A DNA stretch of 64,000 bases from Nitrosomonas mobilis (GCF_900103035.1 NZ_FMWO01000048.1:186001-250000), one strand, 5' to 3'. Positions 43,571 through 53,581 are shown, numbered from the stretch's first letter. Notes: generated by a model from the sequence alone, not told the origin. Program-made: numbers and translations.

Positions 43571-45307
43571 ATGAACATTAAAATAATGATGTTGTTGCTT
43601 GGTCTGATAGGATGCGCGCCGTTGCCCAAGGTTGACAGCCAGGCTGGATCCAGTTCAGCAATCGAACACAATCCAGGCGATTTGACCAATGCGATTGCGA
43701 GAAGCAGTCAGCATGCTGACTCGAGTCTGACTGAGGAAATATTGTTTGATTTTTTGCTGGCGGAAACGGCACTACAGCGGGATCGACTGGATATTTCTGC
43801 AGAAAGCTACGCAAGGTTGGCGCACATCACCCGGGATGCCAGAATTGCTGAGCGGGCAGCCGACATTGCCCTGCGTACCCGGCAACCAGCACTTGCGCAA
43901 GAGGCAATTGATTTGTGGGTAACGCTTGAGCCACAGTCGCAAGCGGCGCATCAGGCTGCGGTTATTTTATTTATTGATGTGGGTCAATTAAACAGAGCGC
44001 GTCCTCATCTCGAAAAGTTGCTGGCTTCGCAACCGGATGCAGTGGGTAAATCCTTTATGCAAATCAACAAGCTGCTGTCGCGTCATCCTGACAAACAAGA
44101 AGCGCTGACACTGGTTCGGCAGTTGGCGCGATCCTACGATAAACTGCCAGAAGCACATTTTGCCGTCTCTCAGGCCGCCTGGGCGGCAGATCAGCCGAAG
44201 CTGGCATCCGATGCCATGCAAAAGGCGCTCAAGTTGCGGCCAGAATGGGAAATGGCGGCAATTCATCAAGGCCGCATTCTGCAAAAACTCGATAACCCGG
44301 CTGCAATAAATTTTTATAAGCGTTACCTTGATCAGTATTCGAAAGCTAATGATCTGCGGATTGCTTATATCCGTGCGTTAATGGAAAACAAAAAATTCAG
44401 TCTGGCCCGTGAGCAATTTCACCGGCTGGAAAGCGAAAATGCTTCCAATCCGGATATAGCACTGGCTATCGGTTTGCTCTCCGCTGAACTGGATGACTAC
44501 GGCAATGCAGAACGCTATTTCAAAAAAGCGCTTGAACTGGGATTTGAAGACACTAATTCCGTCAACTTCAATTTGGGACGTATTTATGAAACATCGCAGC
44601 GTAACCGCGAAGCAATGGATTCATATCGTAGAGTAACCGGTGGGGAGCGCTATATTCCGGCACAAATACGCTATGCTTTTCTGCTGGCTGGCCAGGATGG
44701 ACTGACTCCTGCCAGACAGCACCTGCAAACGGTTCGTTATCTCGATGAAGAACAACGTATTCAGTTGATTCTATCCGAGGCACAGCTATTACGGGAGCAG
44801 GGCGCTAACCCTGAAGCATATGATTTACTCAGCACACAATTAGATGAAACTCCCCAACAACCCGAGATACTTTATGATCGAGCGCTGATTGCCGAGAAAC
44901 TTGGCAAACTGGATATTCTGGAACAGGATTTACGTAAACTGATCGAATTAAAACCGGATAGTGCACATGCTTATAATGCCTTGGGTTACAGTTTGGCAGA
45001 TCGTGGTTTGCGTTTGCCGGAAGCCCTCTCATTAATTCAGAAGGCCATCGAGTTATCTCCTGATGATCCCTATATCATGGATAGTCTGGGTTGGGCTTAT
45101 TACCGTATGGGCAATCTGAAAAAAGGGTTGGATTATTTGAATACTGCTTTTGCCGCACGACCGGATCCGGAAATTGCCGCCCATTTTGGTGAGCTGCTAT
45201 GGATGAATGGCCGGACTGAAGAAGCAAAGCAAATATGGCAATCAGCACTGGATAGTCATCCCGGAAATGAAGTATTACAGGACACCATGAAACGCTTCAT
45301 ACCCTGA
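43571..45307 (+). CDS. TPR-repeat lipoprotein of the secretion cluster
   Basis: A 578-residue protein with a lipoprotein signal (LLGLIGCAP, lipidated Cys about 15). The rest is tetratricopeptide repeats from about 45 to 560, such as AHAYNALGYSLADRG near 465 and DPYIMDSLGWAYYRMGNL near 500. It lies 118 bp after the last pseudopilin on the same strand. It could serve as a pilotin-like or assembly factor for the secretin, but it is also similar to general TPR lipoproteins. The link is by context. Confidence 0.75.
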   Translation: MNIKIMMLLLGLIGCAPLPKVDSQAGSSSAIEHNPGDLTNAIARSSQHADSSLTEEILFDFLLAETALQRDRLDISAESYARLAHITRDARIAERAADIALRTRQPALAQEAIDLWVTLEPQSQAAHQAAVILFIDVGQLNRARPHLEKLLASQPDAVGKSFMQINKLLSRHPDKQEALTLVRQLARSYDKLPEAHFAVSQAAWAADQPKLASDAMQKALKLRPEWEMAAIHQGRILQKLDNPAAINFYKRYLDQYSKANDLRIAYIRALMENKKFSLAREQFHRLESENASNPDIALAIGLLSAELDDYGNAERYFKKALELGFEDTNSVNFNLGRIYETSQRNREAMDSYRRVTGGERYIPAQIRYAFLLAGQDGLTPARQHLQTVRYLDEEQRIQLILSEAQLLREQGANPEAYDLLSTQLDETPQQPEILYDRALIAEKLGKLDILEQDLRKLIELKPDSAHAYNALGYSLADRGLRLPEALSLIQKAIELSPDDPYIMDSLGWAYYRMGNLKKGLDYLNTAFAARPDPEIAAHFGELLWMNGRTEEAKQIWQSALDSHPGNEVLQDTMKRFIP

Positions 45308-45332
45308 ATACCAATGAGGTCATGAAATCGTA

Positions 45333-45364
45333 ATCGCCTGAATATCAATATGTAATTCAGGTGA
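45333..45364. terminator. Hairpin between convergent TPR lipoprotein and norD genes
   Basis: Arms ATCGCCTGAAT and ATTCAGGTGAT pair with one G-T wobble over 11 bases around a 10-base loop. It overlaps the norD stop. Convergent placement suggests a bidirectional terminator. Confidence 0.55.
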
Positions 45365-47303
45365 TTAATTGTCGATACAAGGCCGGTACAATTTCGACAA
45401 GTCGCTCCGGTTGACTGACAATGGCATGACCTCCACGACCAAACAGATAGGGAAAGTAATCCTTTGCATCATCATCAATGGTGATACCAAATAGGCGTAA
45501 ACCAGTGCGCCGTGCTTCCAGAATGGCCTGTCGAGTGTCCTCGATCCCGTAACGACCTTCATAGTGATCCAGGTCATTGGGTTTACCATCACTTAATAAT
45601 AGCAACAGGCGATGGCGTTCCGGACGGGAAGCCAGTATGTTACTAGCATGGCGTAGTGCTGCTCCCATGCGGGTGTAGTAACCGGGTCGTAATGCCGAGA
45701 TTCGAGACAGTGTCTGCTGATTAAATGGGGAAGCAAACGTTTTGATAGTTGAAAACTTGACATACTGGCGTTTGCGCGATGTAAAGGTATATATCGAAAA
45801 CCGATCACCACAAGTGGCGATACTGGAGGCTAACGCTATCAATGCCGCTTTTTCGATATCCAGAATTCGCTGATTATTGATCCAGCTATCCGTTGAGAGC
45901 GATACATCCACCAGAATCAGCACGGCCAAATCTCGTGCCTGTTCCCGTGCAGCCAGATACAAACGGTCAGAGCTGCTACCGTTCGAAATCCGATCGGATT
46001 GGTTACGCACAACCGCATCCAGATCGAGTTCTTCGCCGTCCAGTTGACGATGCAATATTGCTTTTTGTGGCCGGAACGCTTCAAATTGGCGGCGAATCCG
46101 GCGAATCTGCCTTCTGGTCTTGTCATCAGGCACCCAGTGTTCCCCATGCTCAGCAGCGACCTGGCACAATACCTGACAATGATTGGGATGATATTGCTTG
46201 CGGCGGTAATCCCATTCTGGATAGGTTGGTTGCGCAATAATAGCAGCAGGATCGACATCGCTTGGTGCCAGATCAAGATCAAATTTTAGTAGTGTTGCAG
46301 CAGGGCGCTGATGGGTTGTGACCACCAATTCTTCCATCGCTTCGGCAACATCACACGCAGTTGCTTCTTCATCGTCTTCCACCGGCCGATTAAGATCGAT
46401 CATTTCTGACCAGGTAATAAGTTTTTCAAAACGATTGAGCAGTAGGGGATCATCGCGCTCGCTTTGCTCAAATTTATCGCGACGGGCTTGTTTGGCGCGT
46501 TTGTCTGATTCATTGTTTCTTGGTTGATTCAGGCGATCTTCTGCATCGGACTGGACGTTACCCGGCTTCTGGAGTGGGTTGGCTTCTATCTGCCCCCATA
46601 ACGGGACCGGTAGAAAAGTATGATAGCCTCTTGCAGCGCGACAATCACTGAAATCAGCTGCTATTTGGCGCAGACGCGTGAGCCACGTCATTGCTCCGAC
46701 ATGATTGCAAGTTCCGCCGAGTAGCCCAACAATGACGTTCTCGACCATCTGTTCCTGAACTGGAAGCGTGCGACGTGGCCTTAAGTGCAATAATTGCGTA
46801 CAAAGTATCTCGTAGTCTTGTTGCAAACCCGGGTAGCGCTCGATAATTTTCAAGCTGGTCCAGTAAGACCGGTGTAAAAATAGCAGATCTGCTTGTAAGG
46901 GATCCATCCCCGGTGGAAATGAATGGGTGCGTTTTCCCAATGCAAAAAAAGCGGCAAGCCAGAAATAAAGTTGCCGGTTGAGTGAGTGCTGTGGATAGAG
47001 GCTGATGCTGTCCGGGAGCAGTATGCGTTCGATAGTCAGCGCTGCGAGGGGAAGCTTTTCGTGATCACGAGCGAGTTTCTGCTTCCAATTGAGACGGTGG
47101 TGGGCAGTACGCGGCATTCCCGTAGTCAATGGTATCCCGGGGTCTCCTCCCAAACCACGAAAGAAAATACACAATGAGGAATGGATAGATGCCAGGGTAA
47201 CTCTTGCGGCAGGATATACGGGATAACTTCCAGCGTCCTGATGCGCTATCAGGCGATGCCAGTAGCGACCAACCTGTTCTTCCAGTTCCAGCCAGTGCCA
47301 CAT
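45357..47303 (-). CDS. norD: NorD-like VWA domain protein (nitric oxide reductase activation)
   Basis: A 648-residue protein. The C-terminal 200 residues form a von Willebrand A domain with the MIDAS motif VDVSLSTDS near 462-470. The N-terminal half matches the NorD/CbbO-like helical region. NorD normally works with a MoxR-type ATPase, NorQ, to mature the cytochrome c-dependent nitric oxide reductase. No norQ, norC or norB lies in this window, so this copy is unlinked. CbbO of Rubisco activase is the main alternative, but is usually longer. Confidence 0.75.
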   Translation of the reverse strand: MWHWLELEEQVGRYWHRLIAHQDAGSYPVYPAARVTLASIHSSLCIFFRGLGGDPGIPLTTGMPRTAHHRLNWKQKLARDHEKLPLAALTIERILLPDSISLYPQHSLNRQLYFWLAAFFALGKRTHSFPPGMDPLQADLLFLHRSYWTSLKIIERYPGLQQDYEILCTQLLHLRPRRTLPVQEQMVENVIVGLLGGTCNHVGAMTWLTRLRQIAADFSDCRAARGYHTFLPVPLWGQIEANPLQKPGNVQSDAEDRLNQPRNNESDKRAKQARRDKFEQSERDDPLLLNRFEKLITWSEMIDLNRPVEDDEEATACDVAEAMEELVVTTHQRPAATLLKFDLDLAPSDVDPAAIIAQPTYPEWDYRRKQYHPNHCQVLCQVAAEHGEHWVPDDKTRRQIRRIRRQFEAFRPQKAILHRQLDGEELDLDAVVRNQSDRISNGSSSDRLYLAAREQARDLAVLILVDVSLSTDSWINNQRILDIEKAALIALASSIATCGDRFSIYTFTSRKRQYVKFSTIKTFASPFNQQTLSRISALRPGYYTRMGAALRHASNILASRPERHRLLLLLSDGKPNDLDHYEGRYGIEDTRQAILEARRTGLRLFGITIDDDAKDYFPYLFGRGGHAIVSQPERLVEIVPALYRQLIT

Positions 47304-47371
47304 AGTTTTAATCTATGTTTCTGGAGGAAAAGGGTATCCCTGAAGGAAGCAAGCAATTAGCATATTGTTCT

Positions 47372-48673
47372 CTAGCCCATCATTTTACGGAATTTGTGGA
47401 TGACAAAAAATACCAGTGAAACAATTACGGGAATCGCAAGACCTGTCGCCAATTCAACATTGACTGCGATTCCGGCAGCCTTGAGCGCTTTGAGACCATA
47501 ACCGGTAATACCGAGTAGATAATAGCTCAATACCACGACGGATAGTCCTTCCACGGTCTGTTGTAAACGTAATTGCAAGTGCGCTCGGTTGTCCATTGAT
47601 TTGAGGAGATCTCGAATCTGGGATTCCATCGAGATATCCACTCGTGTGCGCAGCATGGAGGTGGCGCGTTCGACGCGTAGAGACAGTATTTCGAGTTTGG
47701 AGCGCACCAGATCAAATGTCCCCATGGCAGAAGTGACACGCTGTTTGCGGTATTTATACAGCATCTGCAGCCCCTCAATACGCTCTTCACGCAACTCAGT
47801 GATGCGTTGCTGCATGATCGCATGATAGGTTTGCGAGGCACTGAAACGATGACTGGATCGTGTCGACATTTTCTCTATTTCCGAAGCGAGTTTGGTTAAT
47901 TCAACTAGTAATTTCTGTTCGTCCTCTATATCGTTGAGCGCATTATTGGTTGCAATCAAATTGGCGAGTTGATCTTCGTATTGTTCCAGATGGAGAATAA
48001 GGTTACGCGTCATGGGTAGTGGCAAAATGGCCAGCATTCGATAAGTTTCGATTTCCAGTAGACGTTGTACCAGTCTGCCAACCTGGCGACTGCGCAGATT
48101 GTCATCATGAATCAGGATGCGAGTGAAGCCATCCGAATGAATCTGGTTATCGCTCCAGACGCTTGCGCCACCAGCAGAAACTTTTGAGCCGATTACCGTG
48201 TTTGATGAAAACAATACTGCCAGTTCGCTCAGACTGCGACTCGGACGCCTGCGGTCATCCAGCGCGATGTGAGTGGCAACCAATACTTCTCCAGGTAAGC
48301 GTGCCAGCCAGTCCCGCGGAACATATGCAATGGCAGGTGTGGCGAAAGGAACATCAAACTGGCCTTTGTAGTAAAGAGTGTAGGTTGAATACTCAGTATG
48401 GCGCTCCCAGCGCATGCGTAAATCTCCCAGGTCAATGCTGATCTGATCAAAACTGTCGTTGGGAGCGCTGATGTTGAATTGTTCGCATAGCTCAATGATG
48501 AGCTCACGTTCGTGATTGATCCATTGCCGGTCGGATAGCAATACCAAGTGTGAAAGCTGTAACGGAATGTTGATCAGTTCGGGAATATCAGTGCTGAGTT
48601 CCATATGCAGCAACTGTCGTTCTGCATATTCCGCAATACCCAATAAATTTTCATTGACTGAATCGTTTGGCAT
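47372..48673 (-). CDS. DUF3422 family membrane protein
   Basis: A 433-residue protein with an N-terminal globular domain, long coiled-coil helices at about 215-370, and two C-terminal transmembrane helices at about 372-425. Signature segments are ATHIALDDRR near 134, VIGSKVSAGGASVWSDNQ near 160 and ILIHDD near 186. The family is widespread in proteobacteria and functionally uncharacterised. It lies 68 bp upstream of norD on the same strand. Confidence 0.85.
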   Translation of the reverse strand: MPNDSVNENLLGIAEYAERQLLHMELSTDIPELINIPLQLSHLVLLSDRQWINHERELIIELCEQFNISAPNDSFDQISIDLGDLRMRWERHTEYSTYTLYYKGQFDVPFATPAIAYVPRDWLARLPGEVLVATHIALDDRRRPSRSLSELAVLFSSNTVIGSKVSAGGASVWSDNQIHSDGFTRILIHDDNLRSRQVGRLVQRLLEIETYRMLAILPLPMTRNLILHLEQYEDQLANLIATNNALNDIEDEQKLLVELTKLASEIEKMSTRSSHRFSASQTYHAIMQQRITELREERIEGLQMLYKYRKQRVTSAMGTFDLVRSKLEILSLRVERATSMLRTRVDISMESQIRDLLKSMDNRAHLQLRLQQTVEGLSVVVLSYYLLGITGYGLKALKAAGIAVNVELATGLAIPVIVSLVFFVIHKFRKMMG

Positions 48674-48706
48674 GATTTTCTAAATTTTTTGATAATGATG
48701 CTTGGG

Positions 48707-49507
48707 TTAAATCCAGAATTCCAACAGTAGTTTTGTTCCCAATAAATAAAGTAGTCCTACAAAAATGCTTTTCAGTCTGTTTGTCGGCATAGTATGCGCG
48801 GCTCTGGCGCCAAGTGGTGCGGTTAATATTCCTGCCAGAGCAGCCATTGCAAACGCGGGCAAATAAATATAGCCTAATGTATATTCTGGTAGAAGCTGTG
48901 GTTGCAATAACCCGTTTGCAGCATAGCCAATGGCGCTCGCCAGCGCAATTGGAAAGCCGACAGCAGCGGCCGTTCCCATCGCTTGATGCAGCCTGATCTG
49001 GCAGGCAGTAAGAAAGGGCACGGTCAATAACCCTCCGCCGATCGCTACCAGACTCGATATTGCCCCAATCATACCACCTGCTGCGAGCATACCCGGACTG
49101 CCGGGAAGCGAAAAACCAGCTTTGGGATGCAGATTAAGCCACATTTGCGTCGCTGCACAATAAATAAATATGACAAAAATGATCCCGAGTGCCTGGCCGG
49201 AAAGTTGACCAGCGAGCGTCGCACCAGCCAGCGCACCGAGAAAAATACCCGGCGTGAGATGACGCACAATCCACCAGTTTACGGCACCACGTACGTGATG
49301 AGCGCGTAGACTCGATATGGATGTCAAGGTAATGATAGCTGTGGTTGTGCCCAGCGCCAGATGCATCACCAGATCTGCGGCAAATCCTTTACTGATAAAT
49401 ACAGTCATTAATATTGGCACCATCAGTAAACCGCCGCCTATTCCGAGCAACCCGGCAAGGAAACCGACAAGCGCGCCGGCCAGCAAAAAAATCCACCAGG
49501 CCTCCAT
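48707..49507 (-). CDS. Sulfite exporter TauE/SafE family transporter
   Basis: A 266-residue polytopic inner-membrane protein with about eight hydrophobic helices arranged in two similar halves. The glycine-rich motifs GFLAGLLGIGGGLLMVP near 15-31 and ISSLVAIGGGLLTVP near 150-164 are the repeats of the TauE/SafE family (PF01925). These export small organic anions or sulfur compounds; the substrate is not predictable. Confidence 0.88.
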   Translation of the reverse strand: MEAWWIFLLAGALVGFLAGLLGIGGGLLMVPILMTVFISKGFAADLVMHLALGTTTAIITLTSISSLRAHHVRGAVNWWIVRHLTPGIFLGALAGATLAGQLSGQALGIIFVIFIYCAATQMWLNLHPKAGFSLPGSPGMLAAGGMIGAISSLVAIGGGLLTVPFLTACQIRLHQAMGTAAAVGFPIALASAIGYAANGLLQPQLLPEYTLGYIYLPAFAMAALAGILTAPLGARAAHTMPTNRLKSIFVGLLYLLGTKLLLEFWI

Positions 49508-49566
49508 GACTAATGCATTACCGGGCTTTGCTGTTTTATAAAAAAACCATTAGTTCTAGACAGCAC

Positions 49567-50022
49567 TTACAATTTTTTTGAAATGAATTCCCATTCATTG
49601 GGATCAACCGGAGTAATGGACAATCGATTACCCTTTTGCAGAATACGCATACTGGTCAGCTCAGGATAGGTGCGCAGTTCCTGCAGGGGAAGCAAGCGTG
49701 TTTTTTTTAGAAAAGTGACTTCAACGTTGAACCAGCGCGGGTTTTCCAACGAGGATCTGGGGTCGAAATATTTGCTGTTGGGATCGAACTGTGTTGCATC
49801 AGGGTAAGCCAGCCTGGAAACCTGCACAATACCGGCTATTCCAGGTTGCGGGCAACTGGAATGGTAAAAAAATACCAGATCGCCGATTTGCATCTGATTA
49901 CGCATGAAATTGCGTGCCTGGTAGTTACGCACGCCATCCCAAGCCACGGTTTGTCCCGGTAAAGTGGCCAGACTGTCAATACTCATTTCCGATGGTTCGG
50001 ATTTCATTAGCCAGTATCGCAT
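49567..50022 (-). CDS. EVE domain protein
   Basis: A 151-residue protein beginning MRYWLMKSEPSE, the characteristic EVE-domain start. The conserved WDGVRNYQARNFMRNQMQ near 29-46 and VFFYHSS near 52-58 form the putative modified-base-binding pocket of this PUA-like fold. It lies directly downstream of the 6S RNA gene, as often in betaproteobacteria. An ATG three codons upstream is less likely. Confidence 0.88.
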   Translation of the reverse strand: MRYWLMKSEPSEMSIDSLATLPGQTVAWDGVRNYQARNFMRNQMQIGDLVFFYHSSCPQPGIAGIVQVSRLAYPDATQFDPNSKYFDPRSSLENPRWFNVEVTFLKKTRLLPLQELRTYPELTSMRILQKGNRLSITPVDPNEWEFISKKL

Positions 50023-50049
50023 CACCAACATGAATTAACATACTTAAAA

Positions 50050-50236
50050 GCAGGGTCCCCGCGAATGCCGTCAGGCTGATATCTTGAACCTGATGGTTCA
50101 AGATGGTCGCCAACCGGTTGCATCAGGTGCATCTCGTTAATGCAAGATGCTCACAACAGCAGCCATCTGGTCAGCAACCCGGTACAAAAATTGGTTCAAA
50201 GAATACAGACCTTAACCAACACCGCAGGGATAATCG
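50050..50236 (-). ncRNA. ssrS: 6S RNA
   Basis: On the minus strand downstream of zapA, the region reads ATCCCTGCGGTG at its 5' end and GCATTCGCGGGGACC at its 3' end, which pair to form the closing stem of 6S RNA. Between them a TTGAACC hairpin (TTGAACCATCAGGTTCAA), followed by CAGCCTGACGGCAT, matches the conserved 3' part of proteobacterial 6S RNA. The estimated length is about 187 nt; both ends are approximate. 6S RNA binds the sigma-70 holoenzyme as a promoter mimic during slow growth. The location after zapA is the usual one. Confidence 0.88.
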
Positions 50237-50267
50237 ATTGATGGCCGATCGTTGTTAGAGGTGCTCT

Positions 50268-50576
50268 TTAAAGCTGATGATCACTCTCTAGCAACGCATC
50301 GTCCAGCTTAGATTCGATGAGTCCGATTCTACGCCTAAATTCCTTGATGTCAAAACCTTTGCCAGCATGCATATTCAGGAGCTCATGTGTAATATTCAGT
50401 GCGGCCGCAATCGTAATTCGTTCGGTGCCAACAATTTTGCCGCCACTTTTGATTTCCTGCATTTTTTTATTGAGGAAATCGACCGCCAATAGCAATCCCT
50501 CGCGTTCATCTTCAGCGCAATGAATCCGGAATTTCTGTCCCATTACATTTATATCTATTGTCGTTTCTGTACTCAT
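50268..50576 (-). CDS. zapA: Cell division protein ZapA
   Basis: A 102-residue FtsZ-bundling protein. The N-terminal globular part has IDINVMGQKFRIHCAEDER near 8-26. It is followed by a long helix for tetramerisation. It lies just upstream of the 6S RNA gene and four bases downstream of the coiled-coil gene. Confidence 0.93.
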   Translation of the reverse strand: MSTETTIDINVMGQKFRIHCAEDEREGLLLAVDFLNKKMQEIKSGGKIVGTERITIAAALNITHELLNMHAGKGFDIKEFRRRIGLIESKLDDALLESDHQL

Positions 50577-50579
50577 TTT

Positions 50580-50780
50580 TTAACACTCAGGAAGATTGTC
50601 CAATAGTTTCTGCAGTCGTTCGGCAGTCAGATCAATGCGGTTTTGCAACTGGCGTCTGGCTGCCTGCTCAGCTGTTAATAAATCACGTAATCTGGCGTTT
50701 TCCTCGCGTATAGCCTGATGCAACTTCAGTAGCTGGTCAAGTTTGTCTTCAAGCACTTTTAATTCCGAATCGATTAACAC
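50580..50780 (-). CDS. Small ZapB-like coiled-coil protein (TIGR02449-type)
   Basis: A 66-residue protein almost wholly coiled coil (LEDKLDQLLKLHQAIREEN near 9-27, then QLQNRIDLTAERLQKLLDNL). It is placed immediately before zapA, as in many beta- and gammaproteobacteria. The start is taken as the GTG at 50780, because longer in-frame versions would overlap nadB. Probably a division-ring-associated protein, by context. Confidence 0.75.
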   Translation of the reverse strand: MLIDSELKVLEDKLDQLLKLHQAIREENARLRDLLTAEQAARRQLQNRIDLTAERLQKLLDNLPEC

Positions 50781-50790
50781 CGTTCTTGAT

Positions 50791-52410
50791 TCAGCCGATG
50801 TTGATTTTAGATTCAGTTTGAGTGCGAGCCAGTATCGTATCCACTCCTTGTGGCAGAGTATCAGGAAAATCCCGGCTATAGTGCAGTCCCCGGCTCTCAT
50901 GGCGCAGCATCGCGCTTCGAACAATGAGATCAGCGGTACAAACCAGATTGCGCAGTTCCAGCAAATCAGTACTTACGCGAAAATTGGCATAGTATTCGTT
51001 GATTTCTTCGTGCAACAGATCAATACGATGCTGTGCACGCTGCAGGCGTTTGTTAGTGCGCACAATTCCAACGTAACTCCACATGAAGCGGCGTAGTTCG
51101 TCCCAGTTATGCGAGATCACGATTTCCTCATCAGCATCGGTAACGCGACTCTCGTCCCAATCCGGCAATACCGGGTTTGCGAACGGATGTTGTTCAATGA
51201 TGTGTCTGGCAGCCGACATGCTGATGACCAGGCATTCCAGCAGGGAGTTGCTTGCCAGGCGATTGGCGCCATGCAGTCCGGTATAGGCGACCTCTCCGAC
51301 AGCATAAAGGCGGCCAATATCGGTGCGGCCATGTCGATCCGTCATCACGCCACCACAAGTATAATGCGCTGCTGGCACCACCGGAATAGGTTCGCGAGTA
51401 ATGTCGATACCCAGATTCAGGCAGAATTGGTAAATCGTTGGAAAGTGCTGTTTCAAGAAGTCGGCCGGCTTGTGAGAAATATCCAGAAAAACACAGTCCA
51501 GGCCGCGTTTTTTCATTTCAAAATCAATGGCGCGCGCGACAATATCGCGCGGTGCAAGCTCGGCACGCGTATCATGCTGTAGCATAAAGCGTTCCCCGTC
51601 CGGCAGTTTCAGCAAACCACCTTCTCCTCTGACCGCTTCGCTAATCAGGAAAGATTTGGCATGAGGGTGATACAGGCAGGTAGGGTGGAACTGAATAAAC
51701 TCCATATTGGCTACGCGGCAACCGGCACGCCAACCTATGGCGATGCCATCTCCAGTCGCTACATCAGGATTGGTTGTATATAAGTACACCTTGCCTGTGC
51801 CGCCGGTTGCAAGAATCGTATTTTGTGCCCCGATCGTGCGGACTTTACTCGCTACCTTGTCCAGTATGTAAGCACCATGGCAGTGATTTCCTTCTGTAAG
51901 CCGGTGTTGAGATAATTTTTGATTTGTAATCAGATCAACCGCGATATGCTGTTCCAGCACATCAATATTGGGATGCTGTAAAACCTGTTCTCCGAGAGTC
52001 AGTTGAATTACTTTACCGGTTGCATCATCGGAGTGAATAATGCGACGTACGCTATGTCCACCTTCGCGCGTTAGATGGAAACCGGTTTCATGATGATCGT
52101 CACGTGTAAAATTCACACCATGTTCTATCAGCCAATTGACTGCTGCCGGCCCATTTTCGACGATATAACGTGTCATGGCCTCATCGCATAAACCAGCGCC
52201 AGCCATCAGAGTATCGCGAATATGCGCATCAGGCGAATCCTCAATTGACAGCACTGCTGCAATGCCCCCCTGCGCCCAGGCGCTGGCGCTGTCATTCAGT
52301 TTCTTTTTGGTTACTACGGCCACCCTGAGAGTCTTTGCCAGATTGAGAGCCAGTGTCAGGCCGGCCAATCCGCTGCCAATAATCAATACGTCATAATATT
52401 TTGCTTGCAT
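50791..52410 (-). CDS. nadB: L-aspartate oxidase
   Basis: A 539-residue FAD enzyme that oxidises aspartate to iminoaspartate in NAD synthesis. The Rossmann motif GSGLAGL lies near 12-18. [19 protein letters not shown] near 35-53 is the NadB-type substrate segment. HPTCLYHP near 242-249 and [11 protein letters not shown] near 348-358 also fit. The ATG at 52410 gives the usual N-terminus; a start 18 codons earlier is unlikely. Confidence 0.95.
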   Translation of the reverse strand: MQAKYYDVLIIGSGLAGLTLALNLAKTLRVAVVTKKKLNDSASAWAQGGIAAVLSIEDSPDAHIRDTLMAGAGLCDEAMTRYIVENGPAAVNWLIEHGVNFTRDDHHETGFHLTREGGHSVRRIIHSDDATGKVIQLTLGEQVLQHPNIDVLEQHIAVDLITNQKLSQHRLTEGNHCHGAYILDKVASKVRTIGAQNTILATGGTGKVYLYTTNPDVATGDGIAIGWRAGCRVANMEFIQFHPTCLYHPHAKSFLISEAVRGEGGLLKLPDGERFMLQHDTRAELAPRDIVARAIDFEMKKRGLDCVFLDISHKPADFLKQHFPTIYQFCLNLGIDITREPIPVVPAAHYTCGGVMTDRHGRTDIGRLYAVGEVAYTGLHGANRLASNSLLECLVISMSAARHIIEQHPFANPVLPDWDESRVTDADEEIVISHNWDELRRFMWSYVGIVRTNKRLQRAQHRIDLLHEEINEYYANFRVSTDLLELRNLVCTADLIVRSAMLRHESRGLHYSRDFPDTLPQGVDTILARTQTESKINIG

Positions 52411-52660
52411 TGAAACAGGTTCGCAGTGGGATTTGATTAAAATGACTTTCTGGGAAAATAGCAAATTATCACATTTTCAAACAAACTTCAGCGATAGCTG
52501 AGCGTGCTTACACCGACACAGGCGTAAAAAAACGCTAGAATACGATCAAGGGTTGAAATTAATATATTCGGCTGCGCAAGACTGGAAAATGCACTCCTGG
52601 TCAGGTAGAAGGCAGGATATTGTTTTTCTCAAATAATTGATTAATAAAAGGAGTGTTGGG

Positions 52661-53581
52661 ATGTCAATGGCGGATCGTGATGGGGTTATCTGGTACGATG
52701 GTGAACTGGTTCCATGGCGCAATGCCACTACACACGTACTAACCCATACATTGCACTATGGAATGGGTGTTTTCGAAGGCCTGCGGGCTTATGAAGCTGC
52801 CAAGGGTCCCGCTATTTTTCGCCTGACAGAGCATACCCAACGCCTGTTTAATTCTGCCCATATTTTCAAGATGCGTATTCCTTTCGATCAGGCGACACTC
52901 AATGATGCCCAGCGGGCCGTCGTTCGTGAAAACAAGCTCACTTCTGGTTACATCCGTCCAATCGTCTTTTATGGTTCGGAAGCGATGGGGCTGTCCGCGA
53001 GGAATCTGTCCGTGCATGTCGCGGTAGCGGCCTGGCCATGGGGGGCCTACCTTGGTGCCGACGGTCTGGAAAATGGCATTCGAGTCAAAACCACATCATT
53101 TACCCGTCACCACGTGAACATCAACATGTGTCGCGCCAAATCGGTTGCTACCTATACTAATTCGATTCTGGCGCACCAGGAAGTTGCGCAGGATGGCTAT
53201 CATGAAGCGCTGCTGCTGGATGTCGACGGCTATGTCGCGGAAGGTTCGGGAGAAAATATCTTTATCGTCAAACAGGGCAAGCTTTATACGCCGGACCTGA
53301 CAGCCTGTCTGGAAGGCATTACCCGTGCATCGGTCATGCAGTTGGCGCAGGAAATAGGAATCGAGGTTATTGAAAAACGTTTGACCCGCGATGAGGTTTA
53401 TTGTGCGGACGAAGCTTTTTTTACCGGCACGGCAGCTGAAATCACTCCCATCCGCGAACTCGATTGCCGTTCGATTGGCAGTGGTACGCGCGGACCGATC
53501 ACCGAACGGTTGCAAACCCTTTTTTTTGATTGTGTCAACGGCAGGTCAAATGATCATGCTGACTGGCTGCACTATGTTTAA
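52661..53581 (+). CDS. ilvE: Branched-chain amino acid aminotransferase
   Basis: A 306-residue fold-type IV PLP enzyme transferring the amino group between glutamate and branched-chain 2-oxo acids. The PLP lysine lies at about 160 in NMCRAKSVATYTNS. Family segments are HYGMGVFEGLRAY near 32-44 and EGSGENIFIVKQGK near 196-209. The ATG at 52661 follows AAAGGAG at good spacing and is preferred over a start eight codons upstream. Confidence 0.95.
   Translation: MSMADRDGVIWYDGELVPWRNATTHVLTHTLHYGMGVFEGLRAYEAAKGPAIFRLTEHTQRLFNSAHIFKMRIPFDQATLNDAQRAVVRENKLTSGYIRPIVFYGSEAMGLSARNLSVHVAVAAWPWGAYLGADGLENGIRVKTTSFTRHHVNINMCRAKSVATYTNSILAHQEVAQDGYHEALLLDVDGYVAEGSGENIFIVKQGKLYTPDLTACLEGITRASVMQLAQEIGIEVIEKRLTRDEVYCADEAFFTGTAAEITPIRELDCRSIGSGTRGPITERLQTLFFDCVNGRSNDHADWLHYV

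Noticed and set aside
50243-50268. TTAGAGGTGCTC next to zapA, similar to the right end of the MITE-like repeat
   Set aside because: Only about a dozen bases match and there is no matching left end; it lies upstream of 6S RNA and is probably coincidence.
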